DNA of 64,000 nucleotides, taken from NCBI GenBank assembly GCA_030602245.1, contig JAUWAC010000002.1, positions 1 to 64,000 on the forward strand, read 5' to 3'. The notes beneath the pieces are model-generated. The model worked only from the letters and a program-made list of their open reading frames with translations. It ran no database searches and was not told the origin of the DNA. Both the position numbers and the translations under genes were made by a program. Positions 52,015 to 61,082 of this stretch are shown in pieces; position 1 is the first letter of the stretch; every line of letters begins with the position of its first letter. The stretch is from Marinobacterium sp. Lineage in GTDB: Bacteria > Pseudomonadota > Gammaproteobacteria > Pseudomonadales > Balneatricaceae.

Positions 52015-53313
52015 ATGAAGATCAAATCACTGGCTGCGAGTGTTGCACTGACCGTCGGCGCTACCGGCTTCTCCATGGCGGCATGGGCCGAAGACCCGAT
52101 CAAGGTCGGTATTCTGCACTCGCTGTCCGGCACCATGGCGATCAGCGAATCCACTCTGAAAGACACCATGCTGATGCTGATCGAAGAGCAGAACGCAAAG
52201 GGCGGTCTGCTCGGTCGTGAGCTGGAGCCGGTGGTGGTCGACCCGGCATCCAACTGGCCGCTGTTCGCCGAGAAGGCGCGTGAGCTGCTGGCCAAGGAGA
52301 AGGTCGACGTCATCTTCGGTAACTGGACCTCCGTATCGCGCAAGTCGGTACTGCCGGTGGTCGAGGAACTCAACGGCCTGCTGTTCTACCCGGTTCAGTA
52401 CGAGGGTGAGGAATCCTCGGAAAACGTGTTCTACACCGGTGCCGCGCCGAACCAGCAGGCGATTCCGGCAGTGGACTACCTGATGAACGAGATTGGGGTC
52501 GAGCGCTGGGTTCTGGCCGGTACCGACTATGTCTACCCGCGTACCACCAACAAGATTCTGGAAACCTACCTGAAGGATCACGGTGTCGCTGCAGAAGACA
52601 TCATGATCAACTATACGCCGTTCGGTCACTCCAACTGGCAGTCGATCGTGTCTGACATCAAGGCGTTCGGCAGCCAGGGCAAGAAGACCGCCGTGGTCTC
52701 CACCATCAACGGTGATGCCAACGTACCGTTCTACCGCGAACTGGGTAACCAGGGCATCGCCGCATCCGACATCCCGGTGGTCGCGTTCTCTGTCGGTGAG
52801 CAGGAGCTGTCCGGTATCGATACCGCGCCGCTGGTTGGCCATCTGGCGGCCTGGAACTACTTCATGAGTGTCGATGCGGACGCCAACTACGACTTCATCG
52901 ACAAGTGGGTCGCCTATAAAGGTGATGAAAACGCGGTCACCAACGATCCGATGGAAGCGCACTACATCGGCTTCAACATGTGGCTGGAGGCGGTCAAGAA
53001 AGCCGGTACCACGGATGTGGACGCGGTCAAGGATGCGATCATCGGTGTTGCCGTCCCCAACCTGACCGGTGGTTACGCGACCATGATGCCGAACCACCAC
53101 ATCACCAAACCGGTACTGATCGGCGAGATTCAGGATAACGGTCAGTTCTCAGTGGTCTGGGAAACGCCGTCCACCGTGGCCGGCGATGCCTGGTCCGACT
53201 TCCTGCCGGGTTCGCGTGATCTGATCAGCGACTGGCGCAAACCGCTGTCCTGCGGCAACTACAACGTCGTCGAGAAGAGCTGCGGCGGCGCCGAGAAAGT
53301 CGCTTCCAACTAA
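52015..53313 (+). CDS. urtA: Urea ABC transporter substrate-binding protein
   Basis: A 432-residue binding protein with a signal peptide ending in SMAAWAED. The mature part has UrtA features: IKVGILHSLSGTMAISE, VFGNWTSVSRKSVLPVVEELNGLLFYPVQYEGEE in the sequence context of urea-binding proteins, and GTDYVYPRTTNKI. AAGGGGG precedes the ATG at 52015; a longer frame to 51895 runs through the regulator palindrome and is rejected. First gene of urtABCDE. Confidence 0.95.
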   Translation: MKIKSLAASVALTVGATGFSMAAWAEDPIKVGILHSLSGTMAISESTLKDTMLMLIEEQNAKGGLLGRELEPVVVDPASNWPLFAEKARELLAKEKVDVIFGNWTSVSRKSVLPVVEELNGLLFYPVQYEGEESSENVFYTGAAPNQQAIPAVDYLMNEIGVERWVLAGTDYVYPRTTNKILETYLKDHGVAAEDIMINYTPFGHSNWQSIVSDIKAFGSQGKKTAVVSTINGDANVPFYRELGNQGIAASDIPVVAFSVGEQELSGIDTAPLVGHLAAWNYFMSVDADANYDFIDKWVAYKGDENAVTNDPMEAHYIGFNMWLEAVKKAGTTDVDAVKDAIIGVAVPNLTGGYATMMPNHHITKPVLIGEIQDNGQFSVVWETPSTVAGDAWSDFLPGSRDLISDWRKPLSCGNYNVVEKSCGGAEKVASN

Positions 53314-53329
53314 AGCCGTTCCGGCTCTG

Positions 53330-53356
53330 GCGGGTAGTGCGCTCAGCGCTACCCGC
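53330..53356 (+). other. Stem-loop between urtA and urtB
   Basis: GCGGGTAG (53330-53337) and CTACCCGC (53349-53356) pair perfectly with an 11-nt loop, 16 nt after the urtA stop. No T-run follows, as expected for a message-protecting stem that allows read-through to urtB. Confidence 0.65.
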
Positions 53357-53415
53357 GTGTTCCTGTCCCGCATCGGGACCTGCCCGTTCCATTCACCGAA
53401 ACACAGGACGCAACC

Positions 53416-55020
53416 ATGAGCATCCCCCGATCGCTCAGCCAGCTTCTGATCGTCTGTCTGCTGTCGCTGCTTGCCCTGGCACCTGCCCGGGCGGACGATG
53501 CCCAGGCACAGGCGCTGCTCGAGCAGCTGGCCGACGCCCCCTACGCGCAGAAAGGTCGCATCATCGGCGAAATTGCCGGCAGCGGCGATGAACGTGCCCG
53601 GCAGTGGCTGGAAGCCTTTGCCAACGGCAAACTGGCCCGGGTCGAGGCATCCGGTCAGTTCGTCATCGTGCTGGAAAACCGCGGTCGCAACTGGACCGTG
53701 GCCGATGCCCTCAGTGGCGAGACGATCGGCGAAATTTCGCGGCGTGATCTGGACAGCCTGCGCATCAACAATGCGCTGCGTGGCGAACTGGACGGCATCC
53801 TGTCGGTGATCGATCTGACGGTGGCTGATGTCGGCAAGCGGCTGGCGGCGGCGCGCGATCTGCGCGGCGGCGTCGATGCCGGCTCCTTCGAGCGCATCGG
53901 TACGCTGCTGAGTGCGGAGGAGAACCCCGATGTCCGCGCCGCCCTTGAAGAGGCGCTGGCGATCTACCGGGTGGAGGCGCTGGGCGATATCGCGGCCGTG
54001 GCCGTACTGGCCGGCAGTCTCAATACGGCCGCGCGGGCGGCGCTGACCGGTGCGGCGCGCAGCGACAACGCGCAGCTGGCCGCGGCGGCCAACCGTGCGC
54101 TGGAGTCGATCGATCAGAAACTGAAACTGAACAACGCCGCCAAGACGCTCTACTTCGGCATCTCGCTCGGCTCGGTGCTGGTGCTGGCCGCGATCGGACT
54201 GGCGATCACGTTTGGCGTCATGGGGGTCATCAACATGGCGCACGGCGAGCTGATCATGCTCGGGGCCTACACCACCTGGGGCATGCAGCAGTTGCTGCCG
54301 GGACAGCCGGGGCTGGCGCTGGTGCTGTCGATTCCGGCCGGCTTCATGGTCGCGGCGCTGGCCGGTATCGCCATCGAACGTACGGTGATTCAGCACCTCA
54401 AGGGGCGTCCGCTGGAGACGCTGTTGGCCACGTTCGGCATCAGCCTGATTCTGCAGCAGCTGGTGCGCACGGTGATTTCGCCGCTGAACCGCAGCGTGGT
54501 GACGCCGGAGTGGATGAGTGGCTCGATCATGATCAACGAAGCGCTGAGCCTGACCCTGAACCGCCTCTACATCATCGGCTTTGCGCTGGTGGTGTTTGCC
54601 GGGCTGATGCTGATCATGCGCAAAACCCGCCTCGGTCTCGAGGTGCGGGCCGTCACCCAGAACCGCGCCATGGCCCGCTCGATGGGCATCAAGGCGACCC
54701 GTGTCGACATCCTGACCTTCGCACTGGGCTCCGGGGTTGCGGGGCTGGCCGGGGTCGCGCTGTCTCAGATCACTAACGTGGGGCCGAACCTGGGCCAGAA
54801 CTACATCATCGACTCGTTCATGGTCGTGGTGTTCGGCGGCGTCGGCAATCTCTGGGGGACACTGGTCGCCGGTTTGTCGCTGGGCACCATCAACCAGCTG
54901 CTCGAACCCTGGGCCGGTGCCGTCCTGGCCAAGATTCTGGTGCTGGTCTTCATTATCCTGTTCATTCAGAAACGCCCGCGCGGACTCTTCCCGCAGAAGG
55001 GCCGTGCGGCGGAGGGTTGA
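53416..55020 (+). CDS. urtB: Urea ABC transporter permease UrtB
   Basis: A 534-residue protein. A signal peptide (1-29) and a soluble N-terminal region of about 200 residues rich in Ala and Arg precede the permease domain. The permease begins near residue 245 with LYFGISLGSVLVLAAIGLAITFGVMGVINMAHGELIMLGAY and includes EVRAVTQNRAMARSMGIK. The long N-terminal region is normal for UrtB in proteobacteria. Confidence 0.94.
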   Translation: MSIPRSLSQLLIVCLLSLLALAPARADDAQAQALLEQLADAPYAQKGRIIGEIAGSGDERARQWLEAFANGKLARVEASGQFVIVLENRGRNWTVADALSGETIGEISRRDLDSLRINNALRGELDGILSVIDLTVADVGKRLAAARDLRGGVDAGSFERIGTLLSAEENPDVRAALEEALAIYRVEALGDIAAVAVLAGSLNTAARAALTGAARSDNAQLAAAANRALESIDQKLKLNNAAKTLYFGISLGSVLVLAAIGLAITFGVMGVINMAHGELIMLGAYTTWGMQQLLPGQPGLALVLSIPAGFMVAALAGIAIERTVIQHLKGRPLETLLATFGISLILQQLVRTVISPLNRSVVTPEWMSGSIMINEALSLTLNRLYIIGFALVVFAGLMLIMRKTRLGLEVRAVTQNRAMARSMGIKATRVDILTFALGSGVAGLAGVALSQITNVGPNLGQNYIIDSFMVVVFGGVGNLWGTLVAGLSLGTINQLLEPWAGAVLAKILVLVFIILFIQKRPRGLFPQKGRAAEG

Positions 55021-55023
55021 TCC

Positions 55024-56172
55024 ATGACTGACTCCCTGAACCCTGCACAGTCGTGGCTGGTGCGCCCGTTTGCCGAGCGCTCGACGCAGGTTTTCCTCGC
55101 CGTGCTGGCCACGGCGGTGGCACTGGTCACCGTTCTCAATCTGGCGCTGCCGGCGGACAGCGCGCTGCATGTCAGCACCTACACCGTCACCCTGATGGGC
55201 AAGTATCTCTGCTACGCACTGCTGGCGGTTGCCGTGGATCTGGTCTGGGGCTACCTCGGGATTCTCAGCCTCGGTCATGGTGCGTTCTTTGCGCTGGGTG
55301 GCTACGCGATGGGCATGTATCTGATGCGTCAGATCGGCGATCGCGGCGTCTACGGTAACCCGGAGCTGCCGGATTTCATGGTGTTCCTGAATTGGCAGGA
55401 GTTGCCCTGGTACTGGTACGGCTTCGACATGGCCTGGTTTGCGTTTCTGATGGTGCTGCTGGCACCGGGCCTGCTCGCGTTCGTGTTCGGTTATCTGGCG
55501 TTCCGTTCCCGTGTCACCGGCGTGTACCTGTCGATCATCACGCAGGCGCTGACCTTCGCGCTGATGCTGGCGTTTTTCCGCAACGAGATGGGATTCGGCG
55601 GCAACAACGGCCTGACCGACTTCATGGATATACTCGGTTTTGATCTGCGCACCGACGGCGCTCGACTGGGGCTGTTCATCGCTTCCGGCGTGGCGCTGGC
55701 GATCGGCTATATCATCTGTCGCGCCATTGTTGCGTCCAAGCTCGGCCGGGTCAGCATCGCCTGCCGCGATGCCGAGGCGCGGACCCGGTTTCTGGGCTAT
55801 CGGGTGGAGCGGGTGCAGCTGTTCGTATTCGTCGTCTCGGCGATGCTGGCCGGGGTCGCCGGGGCGCTGTACGTGCCCCAGGTCGGCATCATCAACCCGA
55901 GCGAGTTCTCGCCGCTGTTCTCGATCGAGGTGGTGGTCTGGGTCGCGCTGGGTGGGCGGGCCACGCTGTACGGCGCCGTGATCGGTGCGCTGATCGTCAA
56001 CTACGCGAAAACCGTGTTCACCGGCGTCATGCCCGATGCCTGGCTGTTTGCACTCGGCGCGTTGTTCGTGCTGGTGACGGTGTTTCTGCCCAAGGGCATT
56101 GCCGGCCTTCTGGCCGGGTGGGGGACACGTAAACGCACTGAGGACACGCCTGCAGAGGAGGCCACCGCATGA
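55024..56172 (+). CDS. urtC: Urea ABC transporter permease UrtC
   Basis: A 382-residue permease of the LivM type (LVWGYLGILSLGHGAFFALGGYAMGMYLM, RDAEARTRFLGYRVERVQLFVFVVSAMLAG). 3 nt after urtB. Overlaps urtD by an ATGA. Confidence 0.94.
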   Translation: MTDSLNPAQSWLVRPFAERSTQVFLAVLATAVALVTVLNLALPADSALHVSTYTVTLMGKYLCYALLAVAVDLVWGYLGILSLGHGAFFALGGYAMGMYLMRQIGDRGVYGNPELPDFMVFLNWQELPWYWYGFDMAWFAFLMVLLAPGLLAFVFGYLAFRSRVTGVYLSIITQALTFALMLAFFRNEMGFGGNNGLTDFMDILGFDLRTDGARLGLFIASGVALAIGYIICRAIVASKLGRVSIACRDAEARTRFLGYRVERVQLFVFVVSAMLAGVAGALYVPQVGIINPSEFSPLFSIEVVVWVALGGRATLYGAVIGALIVNYAKTVFTGVMPDAWLFALGALFVLVTVFLPKGIAGLLAGWGTRKRTEDTPAEEATA

Positions 56173-56993
56173 GCCTGATGACGGAACTGACCCGTCGCGA
56201 TCGGGTGTTCGATTTTCTGGCACCGTCCGCATCGCCCGTGGATGTGCGTCACGGCCCGATCCTCTACCTTGAGGATGTCACCGTCAGCTTCGATGGCTTC
56301 AAGGCGATCAACAATCTGAACCTGACCATCGACGACGGCGAGCTGCGCTGCATCATCGGTCCTAACGGGGCCGGCAAGACCACGATGATGGATATCATCA
56401 CCGGCAAGACCCGCCCCGATACCGGCTCGGTCTGGTTCGGCAGCCGGCATAACCTGCTGACGATGCACGAGCCGGAGATCGCCAGCCTGGGCATCGGGCG
56501 CAAGTTCCAGAAGCCGACCGTGTTCGAGGCCCTGACCGTGTTTGAAAATCTCGAGCTGGCGATGGCGGCCGACAAGCGTATCCTGCCGACGCTGACGGCG
56601 CGCCTCAGCGGCGAGCATAACGACCGGATCGACGAGGTACTGGCGATCATCGGTCTGGGGGATCTGCGCAGCCGCGTTGCCGGCATTCTCTCGCACGGTC
56701 AGAAACAGTGGCTCGAGATCGGCATGTTGCTGATGCAGAAGCCGCGTCTGCTGCTGGTCGACGAGCCGGTGGCGGGCATGACCGAGCAGGAGATGGAGCG
56801 CACCGCCGAGTTGCTGACCGGGCTGGCGGGCCAGCAGTCGGTGGTCGTGGTCGAGCACGATATGGGCTTTGTCCGCTCCATCGCCCGCAAGGTCACGGTG
56901 CTGCATCAGGGCAGCGTACTGGCAGAGGGCAGTATGGATCAGGTGTCGGCCGATCCGGAGGTGATCAAGGTTTATCTGGGGGAAGACGCCTGA
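56169..56993 (+). CDS. urtD: Urea ABC transporter ATPase UrtD
   Basis: A 274-residue ATPase: Walker A GPNGAGKT, IGRKFQKPTVFEALTVFEN (UrtD style), signature LSHGQKQWLEIG, Walker B LLLVDEPVAGM. The signature LSHGQKQ replaces the usual LSGGQ, as is normal for UrtD. The start overlaps urtC. Confidence 0.94.
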   Translation: MSLMTELTRRDRVFDFLAPSASPVDVRHGPILYLEDVTVSFDGFKAINNLNLTIDDGELRCIIGPNGAGKTTMMDIITGKTRPDTGSVWFGSRHNLLTMHEPEIASLGIGRKFQKPTVFEALTVFENLELAMAADKRILPTLTARLSGEHNDRIDEVLAIIGLGDLRSRVAGILSHGQKQWLEIGMLLMQKPRLLLVDEPVAGMTEQEMERTAELLTGLAGQQSVVVVEHDMGFVRSIARKVTVLHQGSVLAEGSMDQVSADPEVIKVYLGEDA

Positions 56994-57691
56994 TGCTGAA
57001 CATCGAACAACTCAACCAGTACTACGGCGAAAGCCACACCCTGTGGGACCTGAATCTGCAGGTGCCGCAGGGGGAGTGTCTCTGTGTCATGGGGCGTAAC
57101 GGCGTCGGTAAGACCACGCTGATGAAGTGCATCATGGGCGAGGAGGCGGTCCACAGTGGCTCGATCACGCTGGATGGCGACGTGGAGCTGACCCGTCGCA
57201 GCATCGAGGAGCGTGCCCGGCTCGGAATCGGCTACGTGCCGCAGGGGCGGCAGATCTTCCCGATGCTGACGGTGGAGGAGAATCTGCGTACCGGGCTGGC
57301 GGTGCGCCAGGATGGGCTGAAAACCATTCCGGAACGGATCTACGAGCTGTTTCCGGTGCTCAGGGAGATGAAAAACCGCCGCGGCGGCGACCTCTCCGGC
57401 GGTCAGCAACAGCAGCTGGCGATCGGTCGCGCGCTGGTGATCGAGCCGCGCCTGCTGATCCTCGATGAACCGGGCGAAGGGATTCAGCCCAATATCGTGA
57501 GCCAGATCGGCGAGGTGATCCGCCGCCTGATGGCGGAGGATGGCCTGACCGTCATTCTGGTCGAGCAGAAGCTGCCGTTCGCGCGCAAATATGCCGACCG
57601 TTTCGCGATTCTGGATCGTGGACGGATCATGGCAGCGGATCGGATGGCGCAGTTGAGCGACGCGCTGATCCGGCAGTATCTGGCCGTGTGA
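56993..57691 (+). CDS. urtE: Urea ABC transporter ATPase UrtE
   Basis: A 232-residue ATPase: LNQYYGESHTLWDLNLQVPQGE, Walker A GRNGVGKT, GYVPQGRQIFPMLTVEENL, signature LSGGQQQ, Walker B LLILDEPGEGIQPN. The ATG at 56993 overlaps the urtD stop by one base. Last gene of the urea operon; no urease or urea amidolyase genes are in the window. Confidence 0.94.
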   Translation: MLNIEQLNQYYGESHTLWDLNLQVPQGECLCVMGRNGVGKTTLMKCIMGEEAVHSGSITLDGDVELTRRSIEERARLGIGYVPQGRQIFPMLTVEENLRTGLAVRQDGLKTIPERIYELFPVLREMKNRRGGDLSGGQQQQLAIGRALVIEPRLLILDEPGEGIQPNIVSQIGEVIRRLMAEDGLTVILVEQKLPFARKYADRFAILDRGRIMAADRMAQLSDALIRQYLAV

Positions 57692-57705
57692 CCTGAGGCT
57701 GCGGC

Positions 57706-58473
57706 TCAGGTGACGGTGCCGTCGTCGCCACCGTGGTAGAAGCGGCGCAGATGCGCGGCCACCGCCGGGAAGGCGCGTGCGAGCAGGTCCGGGCGTTCGA
57801 AATGGTATTCGCTGGCCACGGCGAAAAACTCCGTCGGCTCGGTGGCGGCGTAGGGATCGATCAGCGGCTCCTCGTCGGCATCAAGCTGCGCGTTGAGGGC
57901 GGCAAATGCGGCACTGAAGTCGTCGGTCCAGCGCGTGCTGTCCATCCCCGGGGGCAGCGGTGGAAAGCCGTTGAACGCGCCGTTGCGCATATCGAGCAGG
58001 TGTGCCACCTCGTGGATCACCACGTTGTAACCGTCCTCCAGCCTCCCCGATGCCTCCACTTCCGACCACGCCAGTACCAGCGTGCCGTGCTCCCAGCTTT
58101 CGCCGCTGAGCGTGCGCCGGCCTTCGTGGACGATGCCGAACGCGTCCACTTCCGTGTGTTCGGTGACAAATTCCCCGGCGTACACGACGATCTCGCGGAT
58201 CGCATCGAGCCAGTCATAGCCCAGATGCAGCACCGGCAGGCAGGCGAGCGCCGCGATGCGCACGGCGACCGCGGTGTCAGGCTCGAATCCGTCACCGCCG
58301 TAAAAGCGCTTGTCGGCGAGGAAACGTTCGCTCAGCACACGCAACCGGTGCGCTTCATCCGACGTCAGCCGGGCCAGCAGCGGCACCTCTGCCAGGGTGT
58401 GGTGCCAGAGATGATGATCAAGTTGAGCACGGGGGCGTCCAAGGCCGAGCAGTGTCTTGAGATGGTCGAGCAC
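57706..58473 (-). CDS. mtfA: MtfA-like zinc-dependent peptidase
   Basis: A 255-residue M90-family protein with the zinc motif His154-Glu155-x2-His158 (HEVAH) and the family segments LDMRNGAFNGFPPLP and FFAVASEYHFERP, which supply the third ligand. E. coli MtfA binds the Mlc repressor and has peptidase activity. Converges on the urt operon. Confidence 0.92.
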   Translation of the reverse strand: MLDHLKTLLGLGRPRAQLDHHLWHHTLAEVPLLARLTSDEAHRLRVLSERFLADKRFYGGDGFEPDTAVAVRIAALACLPVLHLGYDWLDAIREIVVYAGEFVTEHTEVDAFGIVHEGRRTLSGESWEHGTLVLAWSEVEASGRLEDGYNVVIHEVAHLLDMRNGAFNGFPPLPPGMDSTRWTDDFSAAFAALNAQLDADEEPLIDPYAATEPTEFFAVASEYHFERPDLLARAFPAVAAHLRRFYHGGDDGTVT

Positions 58474-58617
58474 GGTACTGATTCCGAAAACGGGGCTGGA
58501 CTCAGTCTAGCGAAGCCAATCGGCGGCGGCTATGGGCTGCGGCCGGTGTAAAAAGCGCCGCCATTATCTACCTTTAGAGGTAGAGATCACCGATTGTGGC
58601 CAACAAAGGAGACAGGG

Positions 58618-59076
58618 ATGAAAACCGAAACCGTAAAAGACATTCTGCAGTGGACGGCGGCGTTTCATCGCGAGATTGCTGCCTGTCTCAGGCAGTGCGA
58701 AGACGAGACGCACAGCGAGCGTGTCAGGCTGCTGCTTGATTATCTGCAGCAGCACGAGGAGCGGCTGGCGCATGTGGTCGAGCGTTTCGAGGGTACGTCG
58801 GACATGGATGAACTGAACACCTGGTGTTTCGAGTTCATTCAGGACAACGCGCTGGAGCCGCGCGCCGCCTGTCTTAGTGATGCGCACAAGGATGACGTGG
58901 AGGCGCTGTTCATGGACGTGATGAACCAGCACCGGCAGCTGATCGAGCTGTACCGCTATCTGGATGGGCGTTTCGGCCACTCACCGGCACACGGCCTGCT
59001 CGAGAAGCTGATCGACCTTGAACAGCACGAAGCGATGCAGATGTCGCAGAGCGCCAATCGCTTCCGCGATCTGTAG
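58618..59076 (+). CDS. Small ferritin/hemerythrin-like helical protein
   Basis: A 152-residue, largely helical protein with repeated Glu-x-x-His or His-x3-Glu pairs (FHREIAACL, QHEERLAHVVERF, HRQLIELYRYL, LEQHEAMQM). This pattern suggests a ferritin-like four-helix bundle that might bind a di-iron centre. I cannot assign a named family. The ATG at 58618 has AAAGGAG about 8 nt upstream. Confidence 0.7.
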   Translation: MKTETVKDILQWTAAFHREIAACLRQCEDETHSERVRLLLDYLQQHEERLAHVVERFEGTSDMDELNTWCFEFIQDNALEPRAACLSDAHKDDVEALFMDVMNQHRQLIELYRYLDGRFGHSPAHGLLEKLIDLEQHEAMQMSQSANRFRDL

Positions 59077-59180
59077 CGGCTTCGGCGCTGCGCTTGATGA
59101 TGCATGAATGGGAAAATGGCTAGAGCCGAAGGTCATCAGGTGGTAGAGTCTTACGCATTGTTTTGCAGGGCACGTATCTG

Positions 59181-59624
59181 ATGCGACGTTCAGTATGGTT
59201 GATATGGGTAGCTGTCATGATGCTGGTGGGGCAGATCTCCACCGGCGTCGTCGCGGGCGTCCGGATCAACACCCCGTCTGTCGATATGAAGCCCGCGGTC
59301 GTTGCCGCGTATCACAACGACCATCACCGTGCCGCTGCCCATTGGGGCCGCCAGCAGGACCTGTCAGATGCGGAGCCGTCGGTGATCCAGCATCATTGCG
59401 ACAGCCGTCATGGCGATCACGGCATCAGGTTGCATGACACGGCAGATCGCGATTGTGGCGCCGCGTCCGATTGTGATCCTGATCACTGCACGACCTCTCA
59501 TGCGCTGACCAGCGCTTTTCATCCCGCTCTCGATAATACCGTGTCGGCGCAGTGGCCGCGCCTGGCACTCACGCCTGTGCCTCTGCTGCTGCCGCCCCCT
59601 GGCCAGCCTCCAAAACGCGTCTGA
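59181..59624 (+). CDS. Exported His-rich protein upstream of the cus genes
   Basis: A 147-residue protein with a signal peptide (WLIWVAVMMLVGQISTGVVAG) and a mature part rich in His, Asp and Cys (HNDHHRAAAHWG, HHCDSRHGDHGIRLHD, CDPDHCTTSH). It probably binds metal in the periplasm. Similar small His-rich proteins often precede CusC-type genes. A TTG start at 59163 is possible; ATG at 59181 is chosen. Confidence 0.7.
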   Translation: MRRSVWLIWVAVMMLVGQISTGVVAGVRINTPSVDMKPAVVAAYHNDHHRAAAHWGRQQDLSDAEPSVIQHHCDSRHGDHGIRLHDTADRDCGAASDCDPDHCTTSHALTSAFHPALDNTVSAQWPRLALTPVPLLLPPPGQPPKRV

Positions 59625-59749
59625 TCCGACGCCATACGTCGTTCTGGCCGCTGGGCCATTTTGACACTCATCTTCCCTAACGCGGTGCCGACAGACGCGC
59701 CTGACGCCTGTCTGATGGTGGCACTGCGTGGTGACAGGATCATTGATTG

Positions 59750-61081
59750 ATGAAACCGGAATCCTTCAAACGTTTACGGCGTTGGGGTCGCCGCGTGCTG
59801 TTGCTCAGCCCGCTGCTGACGACGCCGGTTCTTGCTCAGCCGCTGACGCTGGATGACGCGCTCCAGCGTGCACTGGCCGCTGATGTCTGGCTTGAAACCA
59901 GTCGGCACAACGAAGCCGCGCAACAGGCACTCGGTGATGCGGCGGGGCGTCTGCCTGACCCAAAGTTCAATCTGGCGCTGGCGAATCTGCCCACCGATAC
60001 CTTCGACTTCAATCAGGAGCCGATGACACAGCTGGTGATGGGCGTATCCCAGATGCTGCCACGCGGCGACACGCTGGCGCTGAAACAGTCACGTTTTGAG
60101 CAGCAGGCAAGCCTGCAACCGTTGATGCGCGAAGAGCGTCGTGCCCGGGTGCGGCTAGAGGTCAGCGAACTCTGGCTCGATGCGTGGCAGGCGCAGCAGA
60201 GTCTGGCGCTGATTAATGCGAACCGGACGCTGTTCGAACAGCTGCTGGATGTGGCCACCGCGAGCTATATATCGGCACTGGGCCGTACCCGGCAGCAGGA
60301 TCTGGTGCGCGCGCAGCTGGAGCTGACCCAGCTGGATGATCGCGTGACCCGGCTGGAACTGCAGCGTGACAGCAGCCTTGCCCGGTTGTCGGAATGGCTC
60401 ACCGCTGCCGACAGCACGCAGCAGCGTCTGCTGCAGCCCGGCGTACTGCAGCTGTCGGCTGAACTCCCGGCATTGCCTCTGCCCGACGGTCCGGGCGCCG
60501 GTGATGAGGCGCGGGCCCGCGCCTTTGTCGATCACCCCTCGGTGCAACTGATCGATCGTCAGATCGAACTGGCGCGCACCGACGTGGGGTTGGCAGAGCA
60601 GAAATACCGGCCCGAGTGGGGCGTGAACGCCAGCTACGGCTACCGCGGTGACGATCTGATGGGACGCGACCGGGCTGACCTGTTCACGGTCGCGGTCAGT
60701 GTCGACATGCCGCTGTTCTCGACCCGACGTCAGGACAGCGAAGTCGCGGCAGCCGGTTCCCGGGTCGAGGCGGTCAAAACCGAGCGTCTGCTGCAGTTGC
60801 GCCAGATGCTGGCCCGCTACGATCGCGCGCGAGCCGCCCATGAGCGGATCAGCAAGCGGTTGGCGCTGTATGAAACCCGTTTGTTGCCACAGAGCCATGA
60901 GGCCGCCGAGGCCGCATTGAATGCCTACACCAGCGATAACGGGGATTTTGCCGATGTGGTGAGGGCGCGTATCGCCGAATTGAATGCCCGGCTTGCGCTG
61001 ATTGAACTTCAGGCTGAGCAACAGAAACAGGTCGCGCAGATCGGCTATCTGCTGACCCGCACCGGTTCCGGAGAGCATTAA
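59750..61081 (+). CDS. cusC: CusC-type outer-membrane efflux protein
   Basis: A 443-residue TolC-family factor with an N-terminal signal peptide and no lipobox. It shows LTLDDALQRALAADVWLE, DPKFNLALANLP and TQLVMGVSQMLPRGDTLALK, as in heavy-metal-type OMFs. First of the three pump genes; cusB follows after 1 nt. Confidence 0.9.
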   Translation: MKPESFKRLRRWGRRVLLLSPLLTTPVLAQPLTLDDALQRALAADVWLETSRHNEAAQQALGDAAGRLPDPKFNLALANLPTDTFDFNQEPMTQLVMGVSQMLPRGDTLALKQSRFEQQASLQPLMREERRARVRLEVSELWLDAWQAQQSLALINANRTLFEQLLDVATASYISALGRTRQQDLVRAQLELTQLDDRVTRLELQRDSSLARLSEWLTAADSTQQRLLQPGVLQLSAELPALPLPDGPGAGDEARARAFVDHPSVQLIDRQIELARTDVGLAEQKYRPEWGVNASYGYRGDDLMGRDRADLFTVAVSVDMPLFSTRRQDSEVAAAGSRVEAVKTERLLQLRQMLARYDRARAAHERISKRLALYETRLLPQSHEAAEAALNAYTSDNGDFADVVRARIAELNARLALIELQAEQQKQVAQIGYLLTRTGSGEH

Positions 61082-61082
61082 G

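Noticed and set aside
53149-56232. 1027-codon open frame on the minus strand
   Set aside because: It lies antisense to urtB and urtC, is rich in Gln, His and Arg, and has no family features. High-GC codon use opens such shadow frames.
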